Shown piece after piece: positions 43,610 to 55,249 of a stretch of 64,000 bases of DNA. Position 1 is the first letter of the stretch; each line of letters opens with the position of its first letter. The position numbers and the translations under genes were made by a program. The notes under the pieces are model-generated. The model was not told the origin of the DNA, did not search any database, and was given only the letters and a program-made list of their open reading frames with translations. Source of the stretch: Notamacropus eugenii (Eukaryota > Chordata > Mammalia > Diprotodontia > Macropodidae); NCBI RefSeq assembly GCF_028372415.1, contig NC_092878.1, forward strand, positions 138,400,311 through 138,464,310. Reading direction: 5' to 3'.

Positions 43610-44560
43610 AATAGTAAATATGTATTTATTAACCATTTGTTACATACCAGGCACTGTCATAAATTTTGAGGTTACAAAAAAGGGAGGAATAGCTCCTGCT
43701 CTCAAGATACATGCATTCCAATGAAAGAGACAACATGTAAAAAACCTGGTAAATACAACATAAACATACACATATATGTGATACATATTATTTGTTAGAT
43801 AGATTAGATTAGATGGAAATTAATTTGAGAGTGGAAGGCACTAGCAGCTGGAGAGATCAGGATATGTTTGCTGCAGAAGGAGAGATTTGAGCTGAGTCTT
43901 ACAGGAATAAAGAGACAATGAGAGGTGGAGATGAGGGGGAAGAGCATTTCATACATGAGGGGGATCACCAGTGTAAAAATGTGTGTGGGTGTGTGTGTTC
44001 ATCCTTTGTTGCCGAAGAAGACCATGCCATCACTTGCACTTGACTTTGTTTTGAGTGAGGGAGGGCTGTGGAGGTCACCAGCCTCACTTCTCCTCCAGAG
44101 CCATCTGAATCCAGTGACCAGATATTCATCAGGATGACTGGGGATGACCCAGGATGAGGCAATTGGGGTTAAGTGAGTTGCCCAAGGTCACACAGCTAGT
44201 GAGTGTCAAGTGTCTGAGGTGAGATCTGAGCTCAGGTCCTCCTGACTCCTGTACTGGTGCTCTATCCACTGCACCACCTAGCTGCCTCACCAGTAGAAAA
44301 ATATAGAAAAGGAAACAGAGCATTATGTGTAAGGATTAGTGAGTAATTGGACTGCAGAGTTTGTGGAAAAGAGTAGAGTATAAAAAGATTGGAAAGATGG
44401 GAAGGGGTTATGAAAAGTTGCAAATGCCAAAAAGAGGCATTCATATCACATCCTAAGGGAACATGGAATCACTGGAGTTCATTAAGTAATGGAAGTAACA
44501 TGGTCAGATCTATGCTTTAGAAAAATCATTGTTCTCCCTATCCTAAGTCTCTCCTCATTT
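43610..44560 (-). mobile_element. L2 LINE 3' half, interrupted
   Basis: Antisense L2 terminus 'aatatgtatttattaaccat' and 'cataccaggcactgtcataa' continues through 'gatttgagctgagtcttaca' and 'gggaagagcatttcatacat'. It is broken by an RTE-tailed element at 43,985-44,288 and resumes with 'gggaacatggaatcactgga' and 'taacatggtcagatctatgc'. Confidence 0.75.
43985..44288 (-). mobile_element. Chimeric SINE: CORE-SINE head plus RTE-derived body and tail
   Basis: From right to left on the minus strand: a CORE-SINE head (plus strand 'tatccactgcaccacctagc' and 'aaggtcacacagctagtgag'), a body homologous to the 5' region of the RTE at about 51,890-52,020 (plus strand 'agtgagggagggctgtggag', 'ccagagccatctgaatccag'), and the RTE 3' terminus ('catcctttgttgccgaagaa'). 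It inserted into an L2. The family is likely one of the RTE-dependent marsupial SINEs. Confidence 0.75.
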
Positions 44561-44639
44561 CAACCCATGTTCCACTCAGCTTCCAAGGTGATATAGTTAG
44601 CACTGATAATAAGCTCAAGGAAGGTTTTTTTTTTAAAGG

Positions 44640-44892
44640 AGTTTGTCCTACAGATAGGGAGAGTTTGATAATGAGATCAAATAGCGATCTTAGGGGGTGA
44701 TCTGTTAGAGATGATGGGAGGGGATAGGGTCAAGCATGTATGTGGGGGGATGACCTAGGCAAGGAAAAGGTATACTTTCTCACCTGAGATCAGTGAAAGA
44801 GCAAATAAGGATGGAAGATGTCTGAAGGACATGAGATGAGTAAGAGACGAGAAGGGGAAACTCTTAGTAAATGGCTTCCACTTTTTAAAATT
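44640..44892. other. Unannotated sequence between L2 and HAL1
   Basis: No element recognised. A short minus-strand splice-like pair near 44,790-44,830 fits no EMCN phase. Confidence 0.4.
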
Positions 44893-45404
44893 GAAATATG
44901 AGGAAAGGGGTAGAGTCAAGATGGTGGAGTGAAAGGAAGCAACATAACCAAACTCTCCTTCATAAACATCTCCAACAAATCTAGAAAGTGCACCAAGCTG
45001 AATTCTGATGATAAAATCCAGAAATAAAATTCACAGTCAATTATTTCTCTAGACAAACTCTGCAAAGAGAAACAGTCTGCAAAAACTGAGGAAAGGTCAG
45101 GCAAGGATTACACTGTGTAGGACACTTCAGAATTGAGGCAGAGGCTAGACACCAGAGCAAGAAAGGGCTCTAGACCCAAACTGCGGCACTCCCATACCCA
45201 TTCTGAGCTATTGTGATAAGGACCTGGGAAAACTGTCAGCCATGTTGACCACAACCCAGTCCTGAGTCCCAGATCCTGGGTAGAGCAAAAAGGGAACTTG
45301 TGCAAGGGAGTGTCATTCCCTGATAGGAAGGCGTTGAGATGTGTGTGGAGAAAAGAGGTGATTTGGAAGCCAGAAACAAGCAGCAGTAATATGGCTCAAA
45401 CTAT

Positions 45405-45740
45405 TGTTGTTGTTGTGTTCGTCCTTCATTTTCGAAGAGAACCATGACATCAGAGGAATGATGACATGACTTGCGCTTGACTTTGTTTTGAGTGAGGGAG
45501 GGCTGTGCAGGTCACCAGCCTCGCTTCTTCTGAGTCATCTGGATTCAGTGACCAGATATTCATCAGGATTACTGGAGATGGCCCACGATGCAATAGGAGA
45601 CCTTGGCCTTTTAGGCTAAGGCCTTTTCAGATACTCACTTAAAGTGAGGTAATGCCCATTCAGTGAATAGGTACCTTTAAAAGGTAGTCAGGGGGATGGC
45701 CCCGTTAATAGAAATGCGAAAATAAATAAATAAATAAATA
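45405..45740 (-). mobile_element. RTE-derived non-autonomous element
   Basis: The plus strand begins (GTT)n and 'cgtccttcattttcgaagag', the RTE 3' terminus. It passes directly into RTE 5'-region homology ('gtcaccagcctcgcttcttc', 'gcaataggagaccttggcct') without any coding region. It is followed by (AATA)n at 45,718-45,739. Confidence 0.7.
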
Positions 45741-45984
45741 GCTCTGGGAGGGGCAGGAGCTCAGGATTGTTGTTTTGAAGAGAAACTGTTATTGCTGACA
45801 TTCACTCTAAGCCAGGAGGGTCCAAAACCAGATGTTGAGTGGAGGTTGGGCAGGGACCCTTTGCTGTTTCAAAGTGCACAGGGTCCAAGGCTTTAGGGGA
45901 GACAAGAAAGAAAGAAAGAAGGGAAGGGAAGGAAAGGAGGTACCTAGATAGCTGGGTCCTCATTTAGGCAGCTCAGCTTACTCA

Positions 45985-46127
45985 TAGGTTGTTTGCGTCC
46001 TTCATTTTTGAAGAGGACTATGACATCAGAGGAATGATGACTTGACTTGTACTTAACTTTGTTTTGAGTGAGGCAGAGCTGTGTGCGGTCACCAGTCTCA
46101 CTTTCTCCTCCTAAGCCATCTGGTTCA
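45985..46127 (-). mobile_element. RTE-derived non-autonomous element, short copy
   Basis: 'cgtccttcatttttgaagag' and 'cactttctcctcctaagcca' repeat the layout of the copy at 45,405. The sequence 'caaacta' occurs just before 45,405 and just after 46,127, so both pieces may have arrived as one composite insertion. Confidence 0.65.
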
Positions 46128-47207
46128 AACTACAGGTGCAAAGCAAGATCTCCTATCCAACTTTTAGCCCAGATTGTAGAGGATTAACTAGAGTAAGTAT
46201 CCCAGATCAAAGAGAATCCTACAATTATGCAGCTCCGAACCAATGGAGCTTCCCAGTTGGTTGGTAGAGGAGCCCAGCAGCAGTCTATTCTTGCATAGAC
46301 CCAAGCTCAGGTCAGAATTTTTCAAAGCTCAGACCAGGGTGGGAAGCAACTATCAGATTTTGCCCTGCATTAGGCCATTTTGGGAGCCCTGAAAGCTTGC
46401 ACATCACCAGCCTGTTCATGAGACCTTAGAGTAAAACAACACCCACTACTCCCATGAAAGCAGAAACAGTCTTATCCCAGATGTTCCCTCCAGAAATGTG
46501 GCAGAGTCTAGCTCTAACATCAAGTCCAAAGTCAAGAACTAGACTGAAAAAATGGGAAAACTCCAAAAGAACTCTGTCATAACTAGATATTATGGCAGCA
46601 AGGACACTCAAGGCATAAATGCAGAAGCACAAAATGATTCCCAAACATCTATAAGCCAAACTTCAAAGATCAACACAGACTGGACACAAACTCAACTAGA
46701 ATTATTAGAGAGATTAAAAAATACTTAAATATTTGTATAAAGTGAATGAGAATGCTTGAGCAAAAAATAAAATAGAAATTAGAGCTATGGAAGAAAGAAC
46801 TGAAAGGGAATTGACAGCTTGACAAAAGTACAAAACCTTGACCAAATAACAAACTCTCTGAAGATTCAAATGGACCAAATAGATGCCAATATCTCCACAA
46901 GGAAACAATAAATATTAAAACAAAGTCAAAAAACTGAAAAACACATTAAAGAAGATGTAAGGTATTTCATAGCAAAAGCAACTGATGTGGAAAACAGATC
47001 AAGGAGAAGAAAAAAAGTCATCAGACTATCTGAAACTCTCTTTAAAAAAAGAGCTTACACACCAAATTACAAGAAATCTTCAAAGAAAACCTCATATCTC
47101 TTAGAAGCAGAAGACAAAGTGGAAATAGACACCTGACACATCTCACAAGAGACCCCAAAATGAAAACTCCTATGAGCCTCACAGCTAAGATCTAGAGTGT
47201 CCATGTC

Positions 47208-47242
47208 AAAAAAAAAAGAAAAGAAAAGAAAAGAAAAGAAAA
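47208..47242. repeat. (AAAAG)n repeat
   Basis: Five AAAAG units after an A run within the HAL1 ORF1 remnant. Confidence 0.9.
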
Positions 47243-47981
47243 TACTATGAACAGTCAGAAAGGAGAATTCAGGTGCTGAGGAACCATAGGAAGGATTACA
47301 CACAGTTTAGCAGCTACTCCTATGAAAGTATGTGGAACCTGGAAAACCATATTACAGAAGGCAAAGAATATATGCTTACAGACAAGAATAACTTACCCAG
47401 CAAAACTGACTATAATGTTACAGGAGAAAAATGCACCTTTAATTGAAATAGAAGCCTTCTAAGTATTCCTGCTCAAAAGGTCAAAGCTGTTGAGAAACTT
47501 TGAAGTTGAAACATGAGAGTGAAGAGAAAGATTAAAAGGTAAGTATAGATGCACAATGTTAAAGATGAACTACTTACATTTTGGAGGGGTTTAGGGGAGA
47601 GCTCAAGCAAGTCCCTGCTTTTACTATGCCACCTTGGCTCTGACCAAACTAGTTACATTTTAATATGGGGAGTTGATATACATATTCCCACTGGTTCCTA
47701 TCATCATCAAGGTTCATAGAAGGAGTTCAATTAGTCAAGGCTTAGTAATGGCTCTGTTATATCTTGGTGATATTAAGAAAGAATGGAAACAGAAGAAGAG
47801 GGATACACTGGGGTGGAGGAGGCATGGAGGAAGGAGAGGAAAGGAAGATTAGCTAAAATTATCACATATAATCAGGGTTCACAAGCAGACAACTACAAAT
47901 AAGGAAGACAAGATGGGGGTGAAAGTGGTTGATAGTTGAATCTCACCCTCATCTGAACTGGCCAAAAGAAGGGAGAATTCT

Positions 47982-48036
47982 CTTTCTCTCTCTGTCTCTG
48001 TCTGTCTATGTCTCTGTCTCTGTCTCTGTCTCTGTC

Positions 48037-48100
<64 letters not shown>
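47982..48100. repeat. (CT)n/(TCTGTC)n microsatellite
   Basis: TCTGTC hexamers pass into more than 20 CT units. Located in the HAL1 3' UTR. Confidence 0.95.
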
Positions 48101-48106
<6 letters not shown>

Positions 48107-48326
48107 AGGATAGAAACACATTCTACACAGAGTTAATGTGAAAAGGGTAAAAGGCAGGAGAGGGAATTAGAAAGTAGACAAATTGAGGGAGAGTTTAGTT
48201 CTAAACAAAATAAGTTCAAATAATGTACAAAAGTATTTTCAAGGTGGTAAAGAATGGGAATCTGAGAGTACGACTATGTTTTGGGGAATGGTGAACAAGT
48301 TATGGTATATAAGTGTGATAGAACGG

Positions 48327-51300
48327 TTGTTGTCCTTCATCTTCGAAGAGGACCAAAATGACATCACCATGATAAAGTGAAATTTCAGTGTGTCCAACTG
48401 TGGTTGATCAGACCAATACACTCTTGGAATGTTCTATCACAGGTTGAGTATAGATAGTCCGTGTGAATATTTGAGGTGGATATCGCAAATTTGTGTGTCC
48501 TGCATTTCATTTGTGCTGTCTCAGTTCTGTTTTGCTCAAAGAGCACAGTGCCCTTTCTTATGTGGGCATGCCATGCTGAGCAGTCCTGTGCCAGCGTGTC
48601 CCATTTTGCACAGTCAAATCCAGAGTTCTTGGGAGAGATCTTGGGAGTGTCCTTGTAAAGCTTCTTCTGGACACCATGTGATCACCTGCCCCATGTGAGT
48701 TCTCCATAAAATAGTCTTTTTGGCTAGCATACATTTTGCATTAGAACAACGTGGCCAGTACATCGGAGTTGTGCTCTCAGAAGCATAGTTTGAATACTTG
48801 GCAGTTCAGCTCAAGCAAGGACTTCAAGGTCTGGTACCTTATCCTGCCAGGTGATCCTCAGAATCTTCCTAAGACAGTTCAAATGGACGTGATTCAGTTT
48901 CCTGGCATGGTGCTGGTAGACTCCATGTTTCACAATCATGTAACAATGAGGTCAGCACAATGGCTCTGTAGACCTTCAGTTTGGTAGTCAGTCTAATGCC
49001 TCTTCTCTCCCAAACTTCTTCGGAGCCTCCCAAACACTGAGCTAGCTCTGGCAATGCATGCATCAACCTCATTGCCAATGTGTACCACCAAGGTAAGTGA
49101 ACTTATCCACAGCATTCAAAACTTCTCCATTTATTATAAGCCCTGGTTCCATGTATGGATGGTGTGGTGATGGCTGATAGAGCACCTGTGTTTTCTTGGT
49201 ATTAATTATTAGGCCAAAATTAATACAAGCAGCAGAGAATTGATCCATACTTTGTTGCTTCTGAGCTTCAGAGGCTGCATTGAGTGCACAATCATCTGCA
49301 AACAGAAAATCATGCACCAGCTCTCTCTCCACTTTGGTATTGGCTTGTAGCCTTTTCAAATTGAAGAACTTACCATCAGTATGATACTTGACCTTCATGT
49401 GGCGTTCATCCTCATTGAAAGCATTTGTAAACATGGCATGGGAGCAAGCACACAGTCCTGTTTCACTCTATTGGTGACTGGGAAAGCACGAGAACATTTT
49501 CCATTAACCAGAACCCGAGCAAACATGCCATCATGAAATTGACATACAATATTGATGAACTGCTCTGGGCAACCAAATGTTGACATAATTTTACATAATC
49601 CCTCACAACTAACAGTATCAAAGGCCTTGGTCGGATCTACAAATATTGTGTACAGACCTCTGTTCTGCTCCTGGCATTTCTCTTGGAGTTGTTGGACAGC
49701 AAACACCATATTGACTCTTCCTTGGCCCTTTCTGAAGCCACACTGGCTCTCAGGTATATGATCATATTCCAGGTGATGGATCAGTCTATTAAGGAGGACT
49801 CTAGCAAGAACTGTGCTAGCAGTGACTAAGAGAGAGATCCCCTGTGATTGTCACAGGACAATCTATACCCCTTATCTTTATAGAGATGGATAATGGAGGA
49901 ATCCTTGAACTCCTAGGGGATAACCTCCTCTTGCCATATAGCCTGGAAAATTTCAGTCAGCTATTGTATGAGCAATGGTCCCCCTACCTTGTAAATCTCA
50001 GCTGGAATAGAATCAGCACCAGGTGCTTTGCCACATGAAAGGTGCCTAATGGCCCTCAAAACCTCTTCTTCGCTTGGAAGTTCAGCTAAGAGAGGATTGA
50101 CTTCAACCTGAAGTAAACGGTCAATGGCCTCAGCATTGATTGATGATGATCTGTTGAAAACACTATGGAAGTGTTCAGTTCATCTCTCTAGGATCATATC
50201 CTTATCACTAATCAATGTGGTTCCATCAGCACTGAGGAGTTGTGATGCACCATAGGTTTTTGGTCCATAAATAGCTTTCAGGGAATTATAAAAGCACTTT
50301 GGATTGTTACTATCAGCATAAAACTGAATTTCATCTGCCTTCTTATTAAGTCAGAAATCTTGCATCTCTCTAAACTTTGCTTGTACTTTGCTTTTGATGG
50401 AATTACGTGTTGCCTTCTTAGAGGTGGATGAACTATTTTCCTGGTAAATCCTGTGGACTTTTCATTTTTCATTTAGCAGCTTCTGAACTTCTCACCATTT
50501 TCATCAAACTACTCTTGGTGTTTGTGAGTGTTCTCACACAGATGAGCCAATGCAGTTCTGTACTCCAAATCTCTGAAAGGTGCCCACTCCTTTTCTGCTC
50601 CACTGTAGCCAAGTGTGTGTTGGCTCAACTTTCCCTCCAAGTTAGCAACAAAGTGTTCACACTCAGAGAAGAGCTCTAATTGGTTGACATTAATTCTTCT
50701 GGTAGTCATTTTGCCTTGGGGGCAGTGATTTTGATGGATGTGAATATTTAGCTTAGAAAGAATAAGTCTATGATCAGTCCAGCACTCTGCACCACACGTT
50801 GTCTTTGTCACTCTCACATCTTGTCTGTCTCTTCTCCTTACAATCACATAGTTTATTAGATGCCAATGTTTGCTGCATGGGTGCATCCGTGAAGTTTTAT
50901 TGCACTTAGGTAAAAGGAAGACAGTGTTGGTGATGAGAAGGTCATGAGATGCACAAGACTTCAGCAGTAAATGACCATTGCTGTTGTTGTTTCCAACTCC
51001 ATTCCTCCCTAGGACTCCCTGCCAAGTCTGGTAGTCTGAGCCTACTCTAGCATTAAAGTTGCCCAGAATTATAAACTTGTGTTCTTGTGGCACATTGACG
51101 ATAAGGGTCATAAAATTTTTCTTTGACTTCATCAGGGTTTTTCATGGTTGGAGCATAGGCACTGATGTTGGTGGCATGGTATTTTCTTGCAAGTGGCAAT
51201 CACATTGTCATGAACCTGTCATTCACTCCTTTTGGCAGGCATACCAGCTTATTGATTAGATTAGTTTTGATTGCAAAACCCACACCAACTTCACAGTGCT

Positions 51301-52373
51301 CTCCTTCACTGCATCCACTCCAGAAAAATGTGCGTCCAGCTCCAACTTCAGTAAACTGGCCTTCATTTGCAAACCTTGTGTCATTGAATGTGATACCTGT
51401 TAAGCTCTCTTGCAACAAGAGCAGTTCTTCTTTCAGGTCTACTGGATTTTATGTTGTCTATTAGTGTGCACACGTTCCATGTGCCTATGGTGAGTGGAAT
51501 CATCTTTGCAGATGTTTTCATATATCTTGTACATTTTTTTTGTGTTTCGATTGCATAGTGGGATTCCCCGCCAGTCATGGTAATCAGGTCAGGGTGGGGT
51601 AAACAGACAATGTTTAGGGCACGTTTTTTAGCCCCCTTCCTCACACCAGGAGGTGAATAGTGCAATCCTTAAAAGGTTGCTCAGACACCCAGGGGTTGCT
51701 GAGTCCCACTGCTGCTTCCAGTGAGAAACAACCCTATGGCCTGGGCCACCTGTGTGCAGGGTTGTGACTACAGCTTCCAGTGTATCTGCACCTACTGCTT
51801 CATCATTTGCCTGTCACCACAGGACTTTGAGGCATAATAGTGAAATGGTATGGGTGGTGTCTTTTGATTCATGCGTAAATTGGACTTAAGTGAGACAGAT
51901 TTGCATGAAGTCATCAGCCTCACTCTCTCCTCCAGAGTCATCATAGTCTAGTGGCAGGACAGAGTCAAGATGGCAGGTGATGGCTCAGGATGCAGTGGAT
52001 GACCTTGGTATCTTTGATGTCTAACCAAGCACTAAGCTCTCCACATTGCCTGCTTCATCTACCTTGATGGCCGTTGGAACAAATTGTTCTCATTTGCCCA
52101 TTCCACCAGAGGAAGTCTTCACATGCTTAGGGTAGATACCCCCCTCCCAATTCACCAATGGGTTTGGGAACCGCTGGTTACCCTCAACCTTGTTTGGCCC
52201 ATCTGTCAAAATGGTTTACTGGGGTGTGGTTGCTGTGCATCCTGTAGCTTCTTGGAGCCACAGGTGAGAATTAGATGGAACAGGTGGACACCAAAGGTGG
52301 AAAAGCCCTGAAAAAGGCACCGCAGCCATCACATCAAAGGTACTGGTCCTGCCTGAACATGTCTTAACACCCC
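48327..52373 (-). mobile_element. RTE LINE, nearly full length, inactivated
   Basis: On the minus strand the single RTE reading frame is covered in order by fragments. Endonuclease start is at 51,381-51,665 (LTIGTWNVCTL, RPERRTALVARELNRY). Endonuclease core and C-terminus are at 50,509-51,132 (ILGNFNARVGSDYQTW, then TDHRLILSKLNIH). Reverse transcriptase is at 49,395-49,709 (FVDPTKAFDTV) and 49,069-49,434 (FLFADDCALNAASEAQ, with the catalytic ADD present). The C-terminal part is at 48,869-49,078 (TKLKVYRAIVLTSLLHDCETW trimmed). Several stops and frameshifts separate these, so it cannot be active. The 3' end is 'cttcgaagatgaaggacaac' on the minus strand. Short similar sequences flank it: 'aagtgtgatagaacgg' at 48,311 and 'aagtgtgtgatagatgg' at 52,374, a probable target-site duplication. 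It inserted into HAL1 against that element's orientation. The coding region is far less decayed than in the RTE-clade element at 27,062, so it is younger. Confidence 0.93.
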
Positions 52374-52442
52374 AAGTGTGTGATAGATGGTTGGAATACT
52401 ATTGTGCTGAACTAAGTATGATGGAATACTATTGTGCTGAAC
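52374..52442. repeat. Tandem duplication next to the RTE insertion
   Basis: 'ggaatactattgtgctgaac' occurs at 52,393 and again at 52,423, a 30-base direct repeat of HAL1 target sequence beside the RTE 5' end. Confidence 0.85.
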
Positions 52443-52639
52443 TCATATCAATGTAATTACCAACCAGAAATCCAGAGGATTAATGAAGAAATATGCTACT
52501 TCCTCTTGATAGAAAGGTGAAGGACTCAGAATGTAGAATGACACATATTTTTTAGGACATGGGCTGTATGAACATAGAAATTTGTTGTGGTTGATTATAT
52601 GTATTTGTAATGGGTGAGGTGGATTTAGATTTTGGTTGA

Positions 52640-52770
52640 TTAAAACTATCTATATATGTGTGTATGTATGCATGTATATGTGTGTGTGGTGTAGTTAACA
52701 TTTGTATAAACAATAATGTATATGTGTATACATACATGCACATATATGTAGACACAGAAACACACATATG
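52640..52770. repeat. (TATG/CATA) microsatellite cluster
   Basis: GTATGTATGCATGTATATG and CACATATATG units in two blocks within the HAL1 3' part. Confidence 0.8.
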
Positions 52771-53003
52771 TATATCAGGAACTCTGATCAACACAGTGAT
52801 CCACCACAATTCCTGAAGAATCATGATGCAACATGTTGCCTTCTTCTGACAGGCAATTGGGGGAATCAGCACAGACTGAAATACATACACACATGCACAT
52901 GACATGTACAGTGAGAAATTTTATTTTGCTTGACCATGTGTGCTTGTAACAGGGGTTTTGTTATTCTTACTTTTTCAATGGCAACCAGGGGGAGGGAAGA
53001 GAG

Positions 53004-53041
53004 AGTGAGAGAGAGAGATAGAGAGAGTGAGAGAGAGAGAG

Positions 53042-53078
<37 letters not shown>

Positions 53079-53090
53079 CAGAGAGAGAGG
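53004..53090. repeat. (GA)n microsatellite with CAGA variants
   Basis: GAGAGA interrupted by GTGA and (GACA)n. It forms the HAL1 tail region. Confidence 0.93.
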
Positions 53091-53135
53091 AGAGAGATCT
53101 TTGAAAATAAAATGTAATTACAAAAGAAAAGGATG

Positions 53136-54750
53136 AGACAAGGCTCTCAGCTAAGAATATCAGGGAAAAAATGCTGTGGGAGGTCTGATGAGAGACAAGA
53201 AGGTTTGAAATAGTTGCTATGGAGAGTGTGATAATGATTAATTAGGATGCAGTTGATCTTACCTTGTTGTATTAAGGGTGCAGTTGAGATTAAATAACAT
53301 AAATTCATAATGGACTCAGTCAGCAGAATTTCATTATTTTCTCCACTTCTGTGCACTAGCATATGATGAGGGAGTTTCAGGGTAGAACTTGGAAACATAT
53401 GATCAGTTTGATAGGACAAGGGGACAAGTGAATTGCAAAATGTAAAATAGTGTAGAATTAAGTTGGTTCACTAAAGGATTGGACTAGGGAAGAGAGAAGC
53501 ATGTAGCCAGTGCAGGCATGCTAGCTTGGAAAAGAACAGAGGGTGGAAGGAAATGAAGACCATACTGAGGATGAAGAACATGTTTAGGAATCACAAGGCA
53601 CTGGGAAAGATGGAAGGCTAAAATATAATCAGATTCAGGAATTACAAAGTTCATGACTACGGGCATGAAACACTTGTGGATGGTGGAAAAATCAAATGTA
53701 TGAACATGTTTTTGTTGAGATGGAGTGGAAGAGATCATTTAAATAAAATAGATTTAGGAACTAGGAAGTTAGGGAGTTTGAGGAAATTTTAATATGCAAC
53801 ATCCTTACTATGAGGGCATGAGTTAGGGAGGGAAGAAAGACTATGAGCCAAGCACTAAACTCATTGAGGAAAAAAGTAAAGTGTCAATAGATAATAACCA
53901 CTAGGGTCTGAATTGTGTGGAGAGATTACTTAGTGGAGGGACATAGGGGGAGTCTGAAATTGGCAACTGGGAGCAAAAAGTATTATGGCTTCCCCACCAC
54001 AGCCTGTGATTCAGGGAGTATGAAAGGAAGTAGATCTTGTTCTGAAACAGGAAACAGTCATCAAGAGGGATCCAGATCTCAGTGAGGGGCAGAAGATGAA
54101 AGGAATTTATGCTACTTAAAGGAAGTTATGGGGTGGGCATTCTAGGTGTTTCAGTAGCAAGTGTGGGTAGATCTAGAGAAGGGTACAGAGTGATGCTTGA
54201 TAAAACAGATAAGAGCAAGGAAACAGTTGGGTGGGAATGAGGAATAGAATTTGCAACATGATAGCTGTTGGGGGCTCAGGATGATTGGCATAGGACTAGT
54301 ATAAGGACTAACCAATGAGAACTGAGTTTGGGCAGGATGTTCATGGCTGGATTTAGGTCCTTTGAGGACAGTAGATTATTAGACTGTTTTTGGATCTTTC
54401 CTTGAGGTTCACTCAGTTCACCAAGTAAGAGGCGGTGATGTTGAGTCCTGTGGAGCCTCAGAAGACCCACAGGTAAAGGTATGAAAGTCCTGGCTTATCT
54501 TATCTGGTCGCCTATCTTCTCTTGAGAAAGTCTTGCTGTGACATAGTTTTGCTCGAAAGGTACCATTCTTCCTCACTCATGGTCTTCCATGAGAGTCTGG
54601 CTGACTGCCTGTCAGATATGTTATAGAGTGGCATAATCAGAGTAGATGGTCATTTAGGTCCCCGACGTTGTAATTCCATGTCCCAATGAGGTCAAGGTGA
54701 AAATGTTAAATAAGGTTACTAAGATAATAGCTGTGGGTGATTCATGAAGT
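53136..54750. other. Unclassified sequence, possibly an unnamed interspersed repeat
   Basis: The region at about 53,950-54,280 shows loose collinear similarity to 56,300-56,760 (for example 'ccagatctcagtgaggggca' against 'ccacatctcattaagagaca'). It may be a dispersed repeat I cannot name. No ORF or splice pair is convincing. Confidence 0.4.
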
Positions 54751-54754
54751 CAAC

Positions 54755-54890
54755 CGTTCTCAAATAGGTATCTACTCTCTGCCAAACACTGTGCTAGCCT
54801 CTGGAGATACACAGAGAAAACTTAATCAGTCCCTGCTCTTGAGGAGTTTGGTGGCAAAAGCCAATATAAATAAAGGCAAATAAATATAAC
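54755..54890 (-). mobile_element. L2 LINE 3' end
   Basis: 'gccaaacactgtgctagcct' and 'agtccctgctcttgaggagt' are the antisense L2 terminus. Confidence 0.7.
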
Positions 54891-54894
54891 ATGC

Positions 54895-54960
54895 ATATGT
54901 GTGCATATGTGTGTGTGTGTATATATACACATATATAAATATATGTATATATGTGTATTT
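54895..54960. repeat. (TG/TA) microsatellite
   Basis: GTGTGCATATGTGTGTG passes into TATATACACATATATAAATATATG. Confidence 0.85.
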
Positions 54961-55188
54961 AAAATATTTTTACTGTGCTATCTAGCAGTGAATTGCCTAG
55001 AAAGAGATAGCTATTCTTTCAGTTCTGGAGTTCATCAGTTTGAGACAGTTTGAGGCCAAACTGAGGAAACAGAGACATATACTCCAGACAGACATAGACA
55101 CGAACATGCACTCATTCATGAAAAGATGAAGAATAGGGACCTTTGCAATAGAGAAGAATGCCTGCTCTAGACTCCAAAGAGCACTCAC

Positions 55189-55249
55189 CAGAGCAACTGA
55201 TAATCAGATTGTAGAGAGATGAGAACCTTGGCAACTCAGTATGAGGACT
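55189..55249 (-). CDS. EMCN: Candidate EMCN ectodomain exon (61 bases)
   Basis: The minus strand has a very good acceptor ('ggacctttctttctttgtag') and a good donor 'gtgagtgc'. Only one frame is open: SPHTELPRFSSLYNLIISCS, entry phase 0 and exit phase 1. It accepts the phase-0 exit of the candidate at 57,759 and delivers phase 1 to the candidate at 39,304 (G|CA gives Ala). IIS followed by a Thr-rich stretch loosely resembles a segment of known endomucin ectodomains, but that is too weak to prove identity. Confidence 0.38.

Larger units (their letters stand above)
44893..53135 (+). mobile_element. HAL1-type element (L1 ORF1-only), carrying nested insertions
   Basis: The 5' end 'agtcaagatggtggagtgaa' is the start of marsupial L1/HAL1. 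An ORF1-like coiled-coil and RNA-binding region follows at about 46,680-47,550 ('atcagactatctgaaactct', 'gaccccaaaatgaaaactcc', 'aataacttacccagcaaaac'), all frameshifted. No ORF2 follows; the 3' UTR comes next ('tctcaccctcatctgaactg' at 47,940, 'gtgaacaagttatggtatat' at 48,290), which defines HAL1. It is interrupted by RTE-derived elements at 45,405-46,127 and by a 4-kb RTE at 48,327-52,373. It resumes with 'ggaatactattgtgctgaac' and ends in a GA-rich and A-rich tail at about 53,135. Confidence 0.8.

Noticed and set aside
44790..44830. 38-base minus-strand window with strong splice-like borders
   Set aside because: In the phase needed between the EMCN candidates it contains a stop codon. It shows that chance exon-like windows are frequent here.
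53136..54280. Possible retroviral LTR
   Set aside because: No TG...CA ends, primer-binding site, polypurine tract or flanking duplication could be identified.
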